Below, piece after piece: positions 46,331 through 58,904 of a DNA stretch of 64,000 nt. Each line of letters starts with the position of its first letter. Positions within the stretch are counted from its first letter, which is position 1. The position numbers were made by a program, and so were the translations under genes. Below the pieces are notes generated by a model that ran no database searches, was not told the DNA's origin, and saw only the letters and a list, made by a program, of their open reading frames with translations. Source of the DNA: Azadirachta indica (Eukaryota > Streptophyta > Magnoliopsida > Sapindales > Meliaceae); the NCBI GenBank assembly GCA_022749755.1, contig CM040447.1, positions 9,356,087 to 9,420,086 of the forward strand, written 5' to 3'.

Positions 46331-47234
46331 ATGCTGTTGAAGTCTCCTCTGAGCTTAGGCAAAATGGTATTGGCAAATTTGGTTTGTGTATTCTTACTCA
46401 TAGAAGTGATAGTGAGTGGTTTCAGAATTGGAGTTGATGGCCTTCGGATGGATTACTACTTAATGACTTGCCCATTTGGTGAACAAATCGTTAAAAACAC
46501 AGTCAACAGAGCTCTCCAATCTGATCCCACTCTCGCTGCTGCTCTCGTTCGAATGCACTTCCATGATTGCTTCATCGAGGTAATCAACTAATCAAAATAC
46601 AATCAAACAAATTTCATCATGTTAACTATATACATAATCAGTTACATTAACCTTATAGGGATGTGATGGGTCGATTCTGATTGATTCAACGAAGGATAAC
46701 ACAGCGGAGAAGGACTCACCAGGGAATCTGAGCCTGAAGGGTTACGAAATCATTGATGATGCTAAGGAAGAGCTCGAAGATGAATGCCCCGGTGTTGTTT
46801 CCTGTGCTGATATCGTTGCTATGGCTGCTAGAGATGCCATTTTCTGGGTACGTTGTTAACAATTTCTTGATGTAAACAATATTAATTGATAAATATTAAT
46901 GTGTATTGTATCCATGGTGTCGCAGGCCGGGGGTCCAGTGTATGATACACCAAAGGGAAGAAAAGACGGAAGAAGATCAAAGATCGAAGACACACCATTA
47001 ATCTACCATTTCCAACCTTCAATGCAACTGAGCTCATTAGAGCCTTTGGCCAACGTGGTTTCACTGCTCAAGAGATGGTTGCTTTATCAGGTGAATTACT
47101 GAATCATATTAATAATATTTATGAATATGTTCAAATGGAATGAAATTATGGGACCTATAAGTAAACCATAGTTTATATGTTTCGTGTTCTTTAAATTAAA
47201 ATTAATAAACAAAAAGTAAAGCCAAACAAGTAAC

Positions 47235-47276
<42 letters not shown>

Positions 47277-48346
47277 AAATTAGTGGGCTGGCAGAAAATA
47301 GAAATGGCAACCACCATCCACCAAATTGGACTTTATTTTAAAAAAAAAAATTTACTGATATAAGAAAATTCTATTAGGAATTTAGATAATATTTTTATAA
47401 CACAGCTCATAAATCAAACATAACACAAAAGATTTTTAGCCTTATCGATAATTGGTTTTAAATTTGCACATATTAATTATAGTTGGGACCTTGGTGAAAT
47501 GATATCTCACAAAATTTTTTTTTTTTTATTTAACCCATGTGAACTTAAATTATTTAATTTTTAGTAAATATTTTTGTCTCTAAACTTTAAAAAATAAGAT
47601 ATTAAGATATAATTTGCTTAGTTTTAATAATTTAGTTCTTAGCATATTGTCATATTAGAGACTAAATTGCTGATATTTTGTCCTGATTTGTAACATTTTC
47701 AGAGTTTAGGTATGAATATGTCATTATCCAATTTTGTAATAATTTGTTTATACTTCTTAATAATAATATTTTATTCTTGAATTTTACTAAAAAATAAATT
47801 TAGATATAATTTACTCGATTATAATAATTTTATCCCCGGTAGACACTAATATAAAATTAATAAAAAATAAAGTTGAGGATCCATTTGTTAAAATTTATAA
47901 ATTACATCTCAATTTATTATTTTAATAATATTTAGGGACTCAAATGTTATTATCGCCATTATATCTCAGGAGCGCATACCCTCGGAGTTGCAAGATGTTC
48001 ATCATTCAAAAGCCGATTGAGCGGCGATTCAACCCTCGATTCCGACTTCGCAAAGACTCTCTCCAAAACATGCAGCGCCGGTGACAGCGCCGAACAACCC
48101 TTCGACGCTACCAGAAACGCGTTCGACAACCTCTACTTCAACACATTGCTCAGAAAATCCGGGCTTTTGTTTTCCGACCAAACCCTGTACACAAATCCGA
48201 AAACCAGAGCCGCCGTCAATGGGTATGCTTTCAACCAGGCGATGTTCTTCTTTGATTTCCAACAGGCGATGGTGAAAATGGGAATGCTTAATGTTAAGGA
48301 AGGTGCTAATGGAGAAGTAAGACAGAATTGTCGTAGAATCAATTAA
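46331..48346 (+). CDS. PER47: Class III secretory peroxidase, PER47-like, four exons, with a frameshift in exon 3
   Basis: Haem peroxidase that oxidises phenolics with H2O2 in the cell wall or apoplast. Exons: 46331-46579, 46659-46847, 46926-47090, 47970-48346, all with GT/AG introns, in the classic four-exon layout. Residues 1-36 form a signal peptide (hydrophobic [15 protein letters not shown]). The distal site RMHFHDCF gives R74 and H78. The exon 1/2 junction reads [17 protein letters not shown] motif follows in exon 3. The proximal haem His lies in [12 protein letters not shown] across intron 3, and the C-terminus ends [11 protein letters not shown]. An extra CC at 46995-46996, after codon 169, shifts the frame. 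Without it the protein would be about 325 residues, the normal family length. So it is a recent pseudogene, a null allele or a sequence error. ATG at 46331 is chosen; M12 is an alternative. Confidence 0.88.
47235..47274. repeat. (AT)n(AC)n compound microsatellite in peroxidase intron 3
   Basis: About ten AT units followed by about ten AC units. Intron 3 (47091-47969, 879 bp) is otherwise AT-rich with no insert recognised. Confidence 0.85.
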
Positions 48347-50245
48347 TTGAATTATATATAATTAATTAATTAATGGATCATTGTATTATGTGTTGGGGAT
48401 GTTTTGTTATTTGCTTGTATTATTATTATTATTTGTATAACTATATATTATTATAAGAAGAGTTAATAAGTAGTGTTGCTACTGTGAATTAATGTTCAAT
48501 TATCAAAGTGTTGATTATTTTAATGGGTTCAATTTCTTGATTTAGGGCTTTTTTATGATTAATTGTTGTATTATATGATACAATTACTTTTATTTGCTAA
48601 AATATATCATGGTAATAATATGTTAAGATAAATCTTTTAACAAGCGTAATAAATAAATAATGATGTTTATAAAAGTCTCTTCTTTTTTGTTCTCCTCTCT
48701 TTGTATACATGATGATTACTTGTACTGTTTGGAATACTAGATCGGGTCAAATTATATGGATTTATTGGATGATTATTTTTTGTCTTTCTGTTTTAATGCA
48801 CTTCCTCCTATTGGGCCTGGTTATTTGTTTTGAAGTATTTGGGGCTTTCATTGCGGCCCATGTACCTTGGTCGGGTCTTACCGATCCACAGTCCAAGGTG
48901 ATCGGTTCCTCGGGTCTTAATCTATCCGCAGCTTCTTCAGTTGTGAGAAAAATGGTGGGCCAGCCAGGCGGTTGTTTGAACAACTTTCCGAGGTTTCGGC
49001 TCTTTATTACATTTTCTTATTTTTAATAATTTTAAGCCCCATCGTAGAGTTGAAGTGTTGACTTAGGTTTTGTTTTTCCTTTTTTTTTTTTTTAAATCTG
49101 AACATAATTAAAATTTAAATTTAAATAAAATCTAAATTTAATTAATATATTTATTTTTTATCTTAAATGTTTAAATATAAATATTAAGTTATTTATTTTT
49201 ATAAAAATAAAAAATCTTAAATAATTATGTTGACATATATATCTTAAAAATTTTAAAATTAATATATTAAGTTGTTGATATATATAAATTTTAAATAATA
49301 AATTAATGGTATTATTAATAAATAAAATATTTAATTCTTTTTCACATTTGATTATTTAGATTTAAGAAAAAATTTTTATCTTAATTACCTTAAGATATTT
49401 TTAATAAGTTTTTAAAAATAAATTAAAAAACAAACAGTTTTTAAATATGTAAATAAGATTATTTAGATTTAAGTAAAAAAAATAAACAGACCCTTAAAAG
49501 TTATCTATCTATCTTTTAAACTTGAAGGATATTTTTTTTTTTTTTTAAATATCAAGAAGCATCTATATATTTTCTCATAATTCAGAGTATCTATCAATTT
49601 TTCTTTATAATTATTTAGCTGTACTTTTTCTAGTTTGACATAAATTATATTTATTTGAATATTAATGTAACTATTAGGATCAATATGATAACTATCTCAA
49701 AGCATAACTGCTTAGATTACAAATATTATTTTATCAAGGGCTTATAAGAAATTTATTGGGGATTTGAAATAAAATTTATGGTTGAATTAGGAGAAAATAA
49801 ATTAGGAAAAGGAATTATAAGTTTTGGAAGGTTCGGTTTATTAGATTAATTAGTGTTAGTAGGATGAAAAATAACTATTAAAATCTTAATTAACTAAAAA
49901 ATGATAATTGAACTCTTATTTAAGTGTAGTTTGCTAACAAAATTAATTTAAAATTCTTAAATAACATAAATATAATAATAATAATAATAATAATAATATC
50001 ATTTTATAGTATATTGATAATTCAAAATTTATTAACATTTTATGACCAAAATTTATTTATTTTATAATATATTAACAATCTAACATTAATTATGTATCAG
50101 AAATAAAATAAAATAAATATTATTTTATATTCGACTTCAATGTGTATATTGGTTTAGTTGTCTTATATTTCATATAATTTATTTTCTTTTAACATTGGTG
50201 AATATATTTGTACTCTCATAAAAATATAGAACATATAAAATAACA
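48347..50245. other. Downstream and intergenic region of the peroxidase gene
   Basis: The first 150 bases are the probable 3' UTR of the peroxidase. At 48709-49026 there is a GC-richer 105-codon open frame that I cannot assign. It looks more like repeat-derived DNA than a gene. 49080-49500 is AT-rich low-complexity sequence with AAACAGACCCTT at its right end. 49540-49600 ends in TATCTATCAATTTTTC, like the right end of the foldback element at 44717. An (AAT)n tract is at about 49974-49996. Confidence 0.5.
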
Positions 50246-51427
50246 TATTATTAACAAAAAATGTCAAGACCCCCTATTAAGTTTTTACTTACTTGATTTT
50301 TCCCCTATTAGATAAAATTATACGAAAACCTCTCTGCCATCATAAATTTTTGTTAATTTAACAGATATTTGTGCTTTACAGAAATGTCCTTATAACTCTA
50401 CGAACGTTTCAGGATGCATCAAAGTGGGCCAAAAATGTCAACATTACTATTATATTATAAATTTTATAATATTATTTTTCTTAGATAGATATTATCTAAT
50501 TTATAGATAAATTTTAATTAATTTATATGAATATTTAAAATTATTATTGTTAGATAAACATTAATCTATTTATATAGATATTCAAATATTTTAAATTTGT
50601 ATACTACTATATTTTAGATAAACGTTAATCACTAGGTTGTAGCAAGCTTAGCATATTGTCAACAAAGCAAATAATTTGATTCATTTTCTTTTTTAAAAAG
50701 CAGATTAATGTATCATTAATAAGAGTGCAAAGGGGATAACAAGAGCAATCCAAAGACTTAACAAAACAAACAAAGATTATAAACCAAAAATATCAAGAAC
50801 ATTGGCAAGGAACTGTATCAAAATGAAACAAAGTTGCATTTTTAATGAGAACAAAACTGCACTCAGCACCAAATTACCAAGAAAATGGAATTTAACGAAC
50901 ATCAAACTTTGGATCATCAGCATTAGATAAAGAAAGTGGCAATCGATAACTCCAGCAAGTTGCAAAATGGAATCCAACCAAGATAGTAACAAACCAACAA
51001 CCCAAAAGCAACAGCAACTGAAATAAGCTTTAAACAACCTTGTGCAATATTGAATAAAACAAGACAACAGCAAAGGAAGAACACAGTCTCATCACATCTA
51101 TTTTCACCAACTGGAAAATTAACAAATAAATCAAAAATTAGGGATACTCCAGTTATTGAGATGCAAATCTTTATAGATGAGGGAGTAGGATCATTCTAGC
51201 GAACAATTTAATTTCGATCAAATTAAACGAAAAAAAATCACAAATAACAATTACAACACTAACAATACAATTCAAATTAGCACAAAGAGCATAGGCAGAA
51301 AATGAAGCAACTTGCCCAACCCAAGTTCAGAAGAAATCAAAGACTTATGGGTGAGGTCTTCAGGAGTTTAGTTCCTGCAATAGTGGAGGCTATTGGTGGT
51401 GGCAGCATGCATGATGGACAAGGATGG

Positions 51428-52197
51428 TGTTGAGATAAACTAATACAAACTAATTTGTGGAAGCACAATAATTACCTTATCCCCTCTTGCGTGACCCTAA
51501 TAGGAAACAAACAAATAGACCAACAATTTTTGAGCACAAAATCAATTATTGGATAGCAACCACATCATCAACAAAACAATCATAACACAATCAATTTTAA
51601 CGTGGAAAACTTCCCTAATGTGAGGCGTAAAAACCACGGGACCGTAGTCCACCCAAAAAAATTTTACTATAATCAAATAATAGGAATACACAATTTCTCT
51701 CTAACTAAAACTAGAGGTACACATCCACAATATTCTCAAAGTCACACAATCTTGGCAAACAATCAAGTTTTACAAAGAAATTAGAGAGAATTCAAGAAAA
51801 ACATCACCAAAATGGTGGCTTAACTTCTAACTACGAAATTTGGGGTAAGGGAGCTTCAAATCTGATCTCCACCGTTCAGAATTTAGTACTCTGAGTTAGG
51901 AAGCTGCTGGTAAAATTTTAGCTCAATCAGACCACGAATCAACTTTCGATCGGCCACTTGATCAAAACTGTCCCGAGTTTACTGTTCTGCCTCTCTCTCG
52001 TGAACAGCACCCACCTCTCTCTAAATAATGAACAGTATCCGCCTCTTTTCTTAACACATATATATATATTGTAACAAAAAATTAAATACTAAACCCTACT
52101 TGAGAAAAGACCAAAATATCCTTGAACTAATTGGGCTTAATTACTATTGAAGAGAAAATTTGGACCATCTCTAAATAGAAAGAAACTCAAGCCAATA
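51428..52197 (-). repeat. 3' LTR of the copia element
   Basis: It is 770 bp, the same length as its partner. Among the first 52 bases I count six differences, all transitions, so the insertion is not recent. Confidence 0.9.
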
Positions 52198-52243
52198 AAT
52201 CTCCCCCTTTCTGATTATATGGAGGAATTTGCCAACCCAACAA

Positions 52244-55200
52244 TCAAACAACAAACTTCAAACTTTTTCCTCGAAGAGTCTTGATTAACATATTAGAGGC
52301 ATTGTGATCTGTGTGAATTTTTTCAAATTGAAACATATTATCATTAACTGCATCTTTCAACCAATGATATCTTACATCAATATGTTTTAATTTTACATGA
52401 AAAGAGAAATTCTTACTCAAGTGAATTGCACTCTGATTATCACAAAATACCACATATCGCTGTTGCTTGAAATCGAGTTTCTACAAGAACCTCTTCATCC
52501 ACAACAATTCTTTACATGCTTCAGTTGTTGCAATGAACTCTACCTCTGTAGTGGAAAGTGCAACACATTTTTGGAACCTTGATTGCCATGATACAGCTCC
52601 ACCTGAAAGTGTCATCAAGTAACCCGTAGTAGATTTTCGAGTATCAACATCTCCAGCCATATCTGAACTTGTATAGCCAACTAACATAGGTTCTCCACTT
52701 CCAAATGTGAGTTTGAAATCAAAAGTACCTCGAAGATATCTCATAATCCACTTCGCTACATTCCAATACTTTCTTTCTGGATTGGATAAAAATCTACTAA
52801 CAACATCGACTGCATGAGTTATGTCTGGTCTTGTGTATACCATCGCATATATCAAGCTTCCAACTGCTGAAGCATAAGGAACTCTTTCTATGTCTTCTTT
52901 CTTTTTATCTGTTGTAGGGAACTGTTTGGTACTTAACTTGAAGTGTGTAGCAAGAGGAGTGCTAACCACTTTAACATTGCTCATATTAAACCTTTCAAGT
53001 ACCTTTTCAATGTAGTGCTTCTGTGATATACACGACTTCTTGGCTGCTCTATCTTGATAAACCCGGATGCCAAGGATTTGTTTTGCTAGCCCTAAATCCT
53101 TCATAACAAAGGATTTGCTCAACTGCTTCTTTAACCTGTCAATTCTAGAAGCATTCCTACCAACAATCAACATGTCATCAACATAAAACAACAATATGAT
53201 AAAATCATCATCAGAGAATTTCTGCACAAAAACACAATGGTTAGAAGAAGTTTTTCGGTAGTCTTGCTTCCCCATAATTGATTCAAACTTCTTATACCAC
53301 TGTCTTGATGCCTGTTTCAAGCCATAAAGGCTTTTCTTTAGCTTGCATACATAGTCTTCTTTTCCTTTTATTCTAAAACCCTTGACTACTCCATATAAAT
53401 TTTTTTATCTAAGTCCCCATGTAGAAAAGCAGTCTTTACATCCATTTGCTCAACCTCCAAGTCAAAACTAGCCGCTATGCCCAATACCACACGAATGGAT
53501 GACATCTTGACAACTAGAGAAAAGATTTCATCAAAGTCAACACATTTCCTTTGGCTAAATCCCTTGACAACCAATCTGGCTTTATATCGTGGCTGTGAGG
53601 TATATTCTTCTTGTTTCACTCTGTATACCCATTTATTCTTAAAAGCCTTTTTACCCTTAGGTAACTTCACCAACTCAAATGTGTGATTTTCATACAGCAA
53701 CTTTATCTCGTCTTGCATGGCATCAATCCACTCCTTCTTGTGTTCACTTTCCACTGTTTCTGCATAACATTCAAGTTCTCCCCTATCAGTTAGTAACACA
53801 TACTCACTCGTAGGATACCGTGTAGAGGGCTGTCAATTTTTGGTAGATCTTCTGAGTGGAGCATCTAGTGAAACTTCTGAACTAGATGACTGATCCTGAA
53901 CATCATCATCAACCTCAACCTGTGTATGACCTGTACTATGCTGGTCATCCTGGACTTCATCTGTAAGCTGTGCTAGAACATATGTAGGAAGAACTGGATC
54001 CAAGTCTATTAACACATCACTATACTGAGGCATTGCTTCTTTTGACTTCTCAATATCCTGTATAGTTTGGTCTTCCACAAATACAGCATCCTGACCTTTT
54101 ACAAGTTTCTTTTGCACTAGATCATAAAACCTGTAACCAAACTCATCTTGACCATAGGCAAAAAATACACACTGTCTTGTCTTAACACTAAGTTTAGACC
54201 TCTCATTTTTAGGATTATGCACAAATGCTTTACATTCAAAGACACGTAAATGATCATAAGCAACATCTTTTCTTGACCAAATTTTATCTGGAACATCAAA
54301 GTCTAAAGGAACACACAGTGTGAGATTTAATACATGTACAACTGTTTTCAAAGCCTCCCCCCAAAAAGATATTGGCAATTGTACTTGTGAAAGCAAACAT
54401 CTCACTCTTTCAACTAGTGTTCTATTCATCCTCTCAGCAAGCCCATTTAACTGAAGAGTTTTCGGAGGTGTCTTTTGATGACAATTCCTAACTGTCTGCA
54501 ATACTTATCAAATGGTCCAGAATACTCACCCCCATTATGAGTTCTGATGCACTTCAACTTCTTCCCAGTCTGTCTCTCAACTGAGGCCTGAAACTGTTTG
54601 AACACATCTAGTACTTGATCTTTTGTCTTAAATGTATAAACCCACAACTTCCTTGAATGATCATCTATAAAAGTCACAAAATAAAGAGCACCACCAAGTG
54701 TTTTTGTTTTTATAGGGCCACAAACATTAGAGTGTACTAGTTCGAGTATATCTAATTTTCTTGAAGGTGGAGATATCTTGAAGGTAGTTCTAGTTTGCTT
54801 CCCTGCCAAGCAATGAACACACTTCTTTAAAGATTCATTTTTCAACCCAAAAAGCATATTCTTCTTGACCAAAACATTCAAACCCTTCTCACTAATGTGA
54901 CCAAGTTTTCTCTGCCATAACTCAATTGTATTTTCATTTTTCACTGTATTGATGCTGCTGTCTACAATCTTTGCTTGCATAAAGTACAATGAAGAACATT
55001 TCTTTCCTCGGGCCACAACCGTGGAACCTTTGTTAAGCTTCCATTTACCACCACTAAAGTTGCTGGAGAAACTCTCATCATCAAGTTTACCTGTAGAAAT
55101 CAAGTTCAAATGAATTTCAGGAATATGTTTGACATTTTTCAAAAGTAACATCGTGCCATTATTGGTCTCCAAGCACACATCTCCCATGCCTATGGCTTTA

Positions 55201-56179
55201 GTTAAGCCATTATTTCCCATCTTAACATCTCCATAATTACCGGATGTATAAGATGTAAAGAATTCCCTTCGCAATGTAGCATGAATGGAGGCACCACTAT
55301 CAATTACCCAGCTGGTCTCATGGCACATAAGGTTGACAACATTATCATCATACATAATAAGAAAGTCATCTGTAATAGTAGCAACTCTATCATCATCACT
55401 GCTATCATCATTTTTCTTTTCCTTTCCTTTATCCTTCTTATTGTCTCGCTTGAACTGTCGACAATATTTCTTTATATGCCCCTTCAAACCACAGTGATAG
55501 CATTCAACATTGGCAAACTTGTTGGTCTTGCTTTTACTTTTATCTCTGTTCTTCGGACCTCTACTCTTACTCCTCCCCCTTTTTTCTGTGACTAAGATAT
55601 CTGACTGTAAAGAACCTTGTGACTTTCTTCTATCCTCTTCATTCATAACACTATTCTTAGCCAATTCCATAGTGATAATACCATCAGGAGTTGAGTTAGA
55701 TAATAACATTCTAAATGTCTCCCATGAGTCTGGTAATGTGCCTAAAACCTTTGTATTTCATCTTCAAATTTAATGTTCATTCCAGCCAACTGATTAATAA
55801 TTCTCTGAAATGCATTCAAGTGATCTGTCATGGGTTTTCTATCCTGATATTTCAAGTTCATCATCTGTTTTATCAAAAATAGTTTGTTGTTCCCGGTTTT
55901 TCTGGCATACAACTTTTCAAGCTTATTCCACAAAGAACTTGCATCTGTCTCTCTACGGATGTGATTCAAAACATTGTCATCTGCCCATTGTCTGATATAC
56001 CCATACAACTGACAATGAAGCAACTTCCACTGTGCATCTGTTTTATTATTGGGTTTCTGTTTCTCAAACACGGGTAAATAATAATCTTTCACGTATAAAA
56101 GATCTTCCATCTTTCCCTTCCATAAATGATAATTTGCACCATTCAAATTAACTATTCTACTTGTATTAGCTTCCATCAT
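52244..56179 (-). pseudogene. copia gag-pol polyprotein, broken
   Basis: Frames on the minus strand: 56179-55742 (Gag core), 55709-54447 (CCHC CYHCGLKGHIKKYC, protease WVIDSGASIHAT, pre-integrase HISEKGL with CVHC, integrase core), 54501-53386 (integrase C-terminus, then reverse transcriptase with TAFLHGDL, in-frame stop at 53833), 53320-52244 (YVDDMLIVG catalytic motif, SLYGLKQA just upstream, RNase H with STTEVEF; stop at 52481). Three frameshifts and at least two stops separate them. The integrase has lost two catalytic Asp codons: HSNVCGP for HSDVCGP and RTHNGGEY for RTDNGGEY. The Glu-bearing NGLAERMNRT segment is intact. This copy cannot move on its own. Confidence 0.92.
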
Positions 56180-56211
56180 TCAACACAAGGCACAAAACAA
56201 ATATAACCAAA

Positions 56212-56223
56212 GCTCTGATATCA
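56212..56223 (-). promoter_or_regulatory. Primer binding site of the copia element
   Basis: TGATATCAGAGC on the minus strand, three bases inside the 5' LTR. It differs by one base from the initiator tRNA-Met site TGGTATCAGAGC. Confidence 0.75.
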
Positions 56224-56226
56224 CTT

Positions 56227-56996
56227 TGTTGGGATAAATTAATACAAACCAATTTGCGGAAACACAATAATTATCTTATCCCCTCTTGCATGAACCTAAT
56301 AGGAAACAAACAAATAGAGCAACAATCTTTAGGCACAAAATCAATTATTGGACAGCAACCACATCATCAACAAAACAACCATAACACAATCAATTTTAAT
56401 GTAGAAAACCTCCCTAATGTAAGGAGTAAAAACCACGAGATCGTAGTCCACCCAAAAAAACTCCACTATAATCAAATAATGGGAATACACAATTTCTCTC
56501 TAGATAAAACTAGAGGTACACATTCACAATATTTTCAAAGTCACACAATCTTGGCAAACAATCAAGTTTTACAAAGAAATTAGAGAGAGTTCAAGAAAAA
56601 TATTATCAAAATAGTGGCCTAACTTCCAACCACAAAATTTAGAGAAAGTGAGCTCCAAATCTGATCTCCACCGTTCAGAATTTAGTCCTCTGAGTTAGGA
56701 GGCTGTTGGTAAAATTTTAGCTCAATCGGATCACGAATTGATCTCTGGTTGGCCACTTGATCAAAACTGTACCGAGTTAGCTGTTCTGCCTCTCCCTCGT
56801 GAACAGTACTCGCCTCTCTCTAAACAATGAACAGTATCCACCTCTTTTCTTAACACACAAATATATATTGTAACAAAAAATTAAAGACTAAATTCTACTT
56901 GAGAAAAGACTAAAATATCCTTGAGTTAATTGGACTTAATTACTATTGAAGAGAAAATTTGGACCATCTTCAAATAGGAGGAAACCCAACCCAATA
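56227..56996 (-). repeat. 5' LTR of the copia element
   Basis: 770 bp, partner of 51428-52197. The internal ATATATATTGTAAC region (about 56870) may hold the promoter on the minus strand. Short plus-strand open frames in it are not genes. Confidence 0.9.
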
Positions 56997-57537
56997 GATG
57001 GTAGTAGTGGTAGGCATGGTGAGTTGGCATACATGGTGGAAATGGTGGCAGTGACAATTGTGAAAGCCAATGAGCAAAGGGTGAGAAGAGTCGCGCAACA
57101 AGAGAGGAAGAAGGCATTTAATGGTCATGGCAGCAGGGATGGTGTGTAGGCAAATGTTGACAGTAAGAGGCACAGTGGAGTTTGATAAGAGAAGGATGAG
57201 AGACCGACAAGAGAGGAATAGAAGAAAATCATTCTAGATTTAGGGTTTGTTTTGTTTTTTATTTGTTTACTTTTAGATTATAATAATTAAAAATACAAAT
57301 TAATTTACTTTAATTTATTTAATTATTTTAATAATAAAAAATAATATCTTATGTCAGAAACATGTCATGTTTGCCTTCCAAGTCAGCAATTATTACTAAA
57401 AGTTTATTTTATCTTTAAAAAGTAAATTTTATCTGTTAAAAAACTGAAGACAGGGGTTTTTCGTATATTTTTATCTAATAAGAAAAAAATTAAGTAGAAA
57501 CTTAATAAGGGAGAATTGTTATTTTCCCTATTATTAA

Positions 57538-58904
57538 TATATTAGTTCGTACAATTGGGTTTGTATATGTAATACTATTTTTTGTGAAAATATAAAATTC
57601 ACATATTCTTAGAGTGGGATGATATGAGTTTTGCAATTACATTCTCTTTTTTTTTTGTCAAACAACATTATAATCCTTTGAACTATGATAAAACAACAAA
57701 TTTAAATATAATTTGAAAGATTTTAACATTTTAGTCCTTGGTGTTGTTAACATTCATCAATTTTAAAAATTTGAGGGACAAAAAGACGATTACCTCAAAC
57801 AATAAACAAAACCTGATGCTCCTCCATTTGCAAACCTTAAACCTAAATTTTTTTCAATTTGTCACTGCTACATCAATTAAGGATGACAATATTTCCCATA
57901 ATATGGAGTCTCATGGGGATCCATCACAAACGAGATAAAATTGAAATGATGTGATTGGAAATGTGACAGAAAATTGGGAAAAATTAATTTCCATAATATT
58001 AATGGGTAGGAAATGGTTTAATATTTCTCAACTCACCCTGCCCCATTCCTCATTTTATCTTATCAAATAATCAAGTTTATATTTGTAATGCAGTAATTGC
58101 ATATAAATAATAATACCATATGTTAATGACATTTTTAATTAGTTTAGTATAAATAAATAAGAAAAGGGGGAAGATAAGTGGAGATAAGAAATTTATTCTC
58201 CACACGGGTGATTTTTCATTCTCTCCCTATTAAAGTTATTAGGAATTGGGATGAGAACACGGATCAAAATGAAAATGGAGTGGGAAATGGGAAAGGCCTT
58301 CCCCTTCCATTCCACCCCATTGCCATCCCCAACATCAGCCTTTCACTGTCTACCTCCGAATGCACCGGCTACTTGGTGCCACTTGCTAGTACTATCGAAT
58401 TTTAGTGAGCATATTTATTTTGTCTCTTTTCATTGCTTTTTTATTTAATATAATTACAATGTTTCTATAGTATGCACTCAATTTGAATGAAATTTATCAC
58501 TAATTTAGAGAAAATATACTTTAATATGATTATGGGAACTTGATCCTCTTCTCTCCAAGATGAGAATAAGTTGTTTCCCATAATTTTCCAATAACATAAG
58601 CATTTTACCACTAATCTATCACCTAGTGACTTCCCTATAATTTGTCCTTAGATGAAAATAACAAACTTTAAAGTTCATTAGTACGGTGAAATATGTAACT
58701 GATCAATTTTAAATGAGCATTATTAATGTTTAAAGACTAAAATATTATTATCCTTTTTTTGTTTTAATAGATAAAAAATACATAGAATTTCTTTGGAACG
58801 TGTTATTTGAAAAATTATTTTGGAAAACAACTTAATCTCGTTTTTCAATTGTTACAAAGAAAAGCAGAAAAATTAAAAAATAAAAAACATTAATCTTCTT
58901 ATTT
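57538..58904. other. Intergenic DNA, no gene seen
   Basis: AT-rich. A block at about 57880-58330 with words such as CATGGGGATCCATC, CTGCCCCATTCC and CCATTCCACCCCATTGCC looks like a degenerate GGGGAT/ATCCCC repeat family common in plant intergenic DNA. Open frames in it (58178-58448) are not supported as genes. Confidence 0.5.

Larger units (their letters stand above)
51428..56996 (-). mobile_element. Complete but inactive Ty1/copia retrotransposon
   Basis: Two 770-bp LTRs (51428-52197 and 56227-56996) lie around a full set of copia domains in the order gag, protease, integrase, reverse transcriptase, RNase H. GATGG at 51423-51427 and 56997-57001 is a perfect 5-bp target duplication. A primer site is at 56212-56223 and a purine tract AAAGGGGGAGATT at 52198-52210. 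On the minus strand the LTR starts TATTGG and ends CAACA, so the termini are TA...CA, not TG...CA. Domain style matches the Tnt1/Tork type. Confidence 0.92.
50246..57537. mobile_element. Mutator-like element with 9-bp target duplication, carrying a nested copia element
   Basis: TATTATTAA occurs at 50246-50254 and 57529-57537, directly outside two inverted terminal repeats. The left TIR (50255-50345) and right TIR (57440-57528, reverse complement) share CTATTAAGTTT / TTATTAAGTTT, TATTAGATAAAA, ATACGAAAA and more over at least 75 bases. Without the copia insert the element is about 1.7 kb and has no transposase. The interior is far less AT-rich than the flanks. On the minus strand it starts AAACCCTAAATC, with ATG codons, a Pro/Thr-rich short frame and a TTTTCCAG-like splice site, so it may be captured gene sequence. 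Nine-base duplications and long TIRs are typical of MULEs. Confidence 0.75.

Noticed and set aside
46931..47102. Alternative end of the peroxidase in the shifted frame
   Set aside because: After codon 169 the shifted translation loses all family similarity, whereas the other frame keeps it. It is therefore a frameshift product and not a real isoform.
48029..48342. Minus-strand and alternative-frame open frames over peroxidase exon 4
   Set aside because: They are shadows of the real exon, which shows family motifs in the plus frame.
50777..51073. 98-codon minus-strand frame in the Mutator-like element
   Set aside because: Cys/Leu/Phe-rich with no domain and with intron-like sequence around it. 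Kept only as possible captured non-coding DNA.
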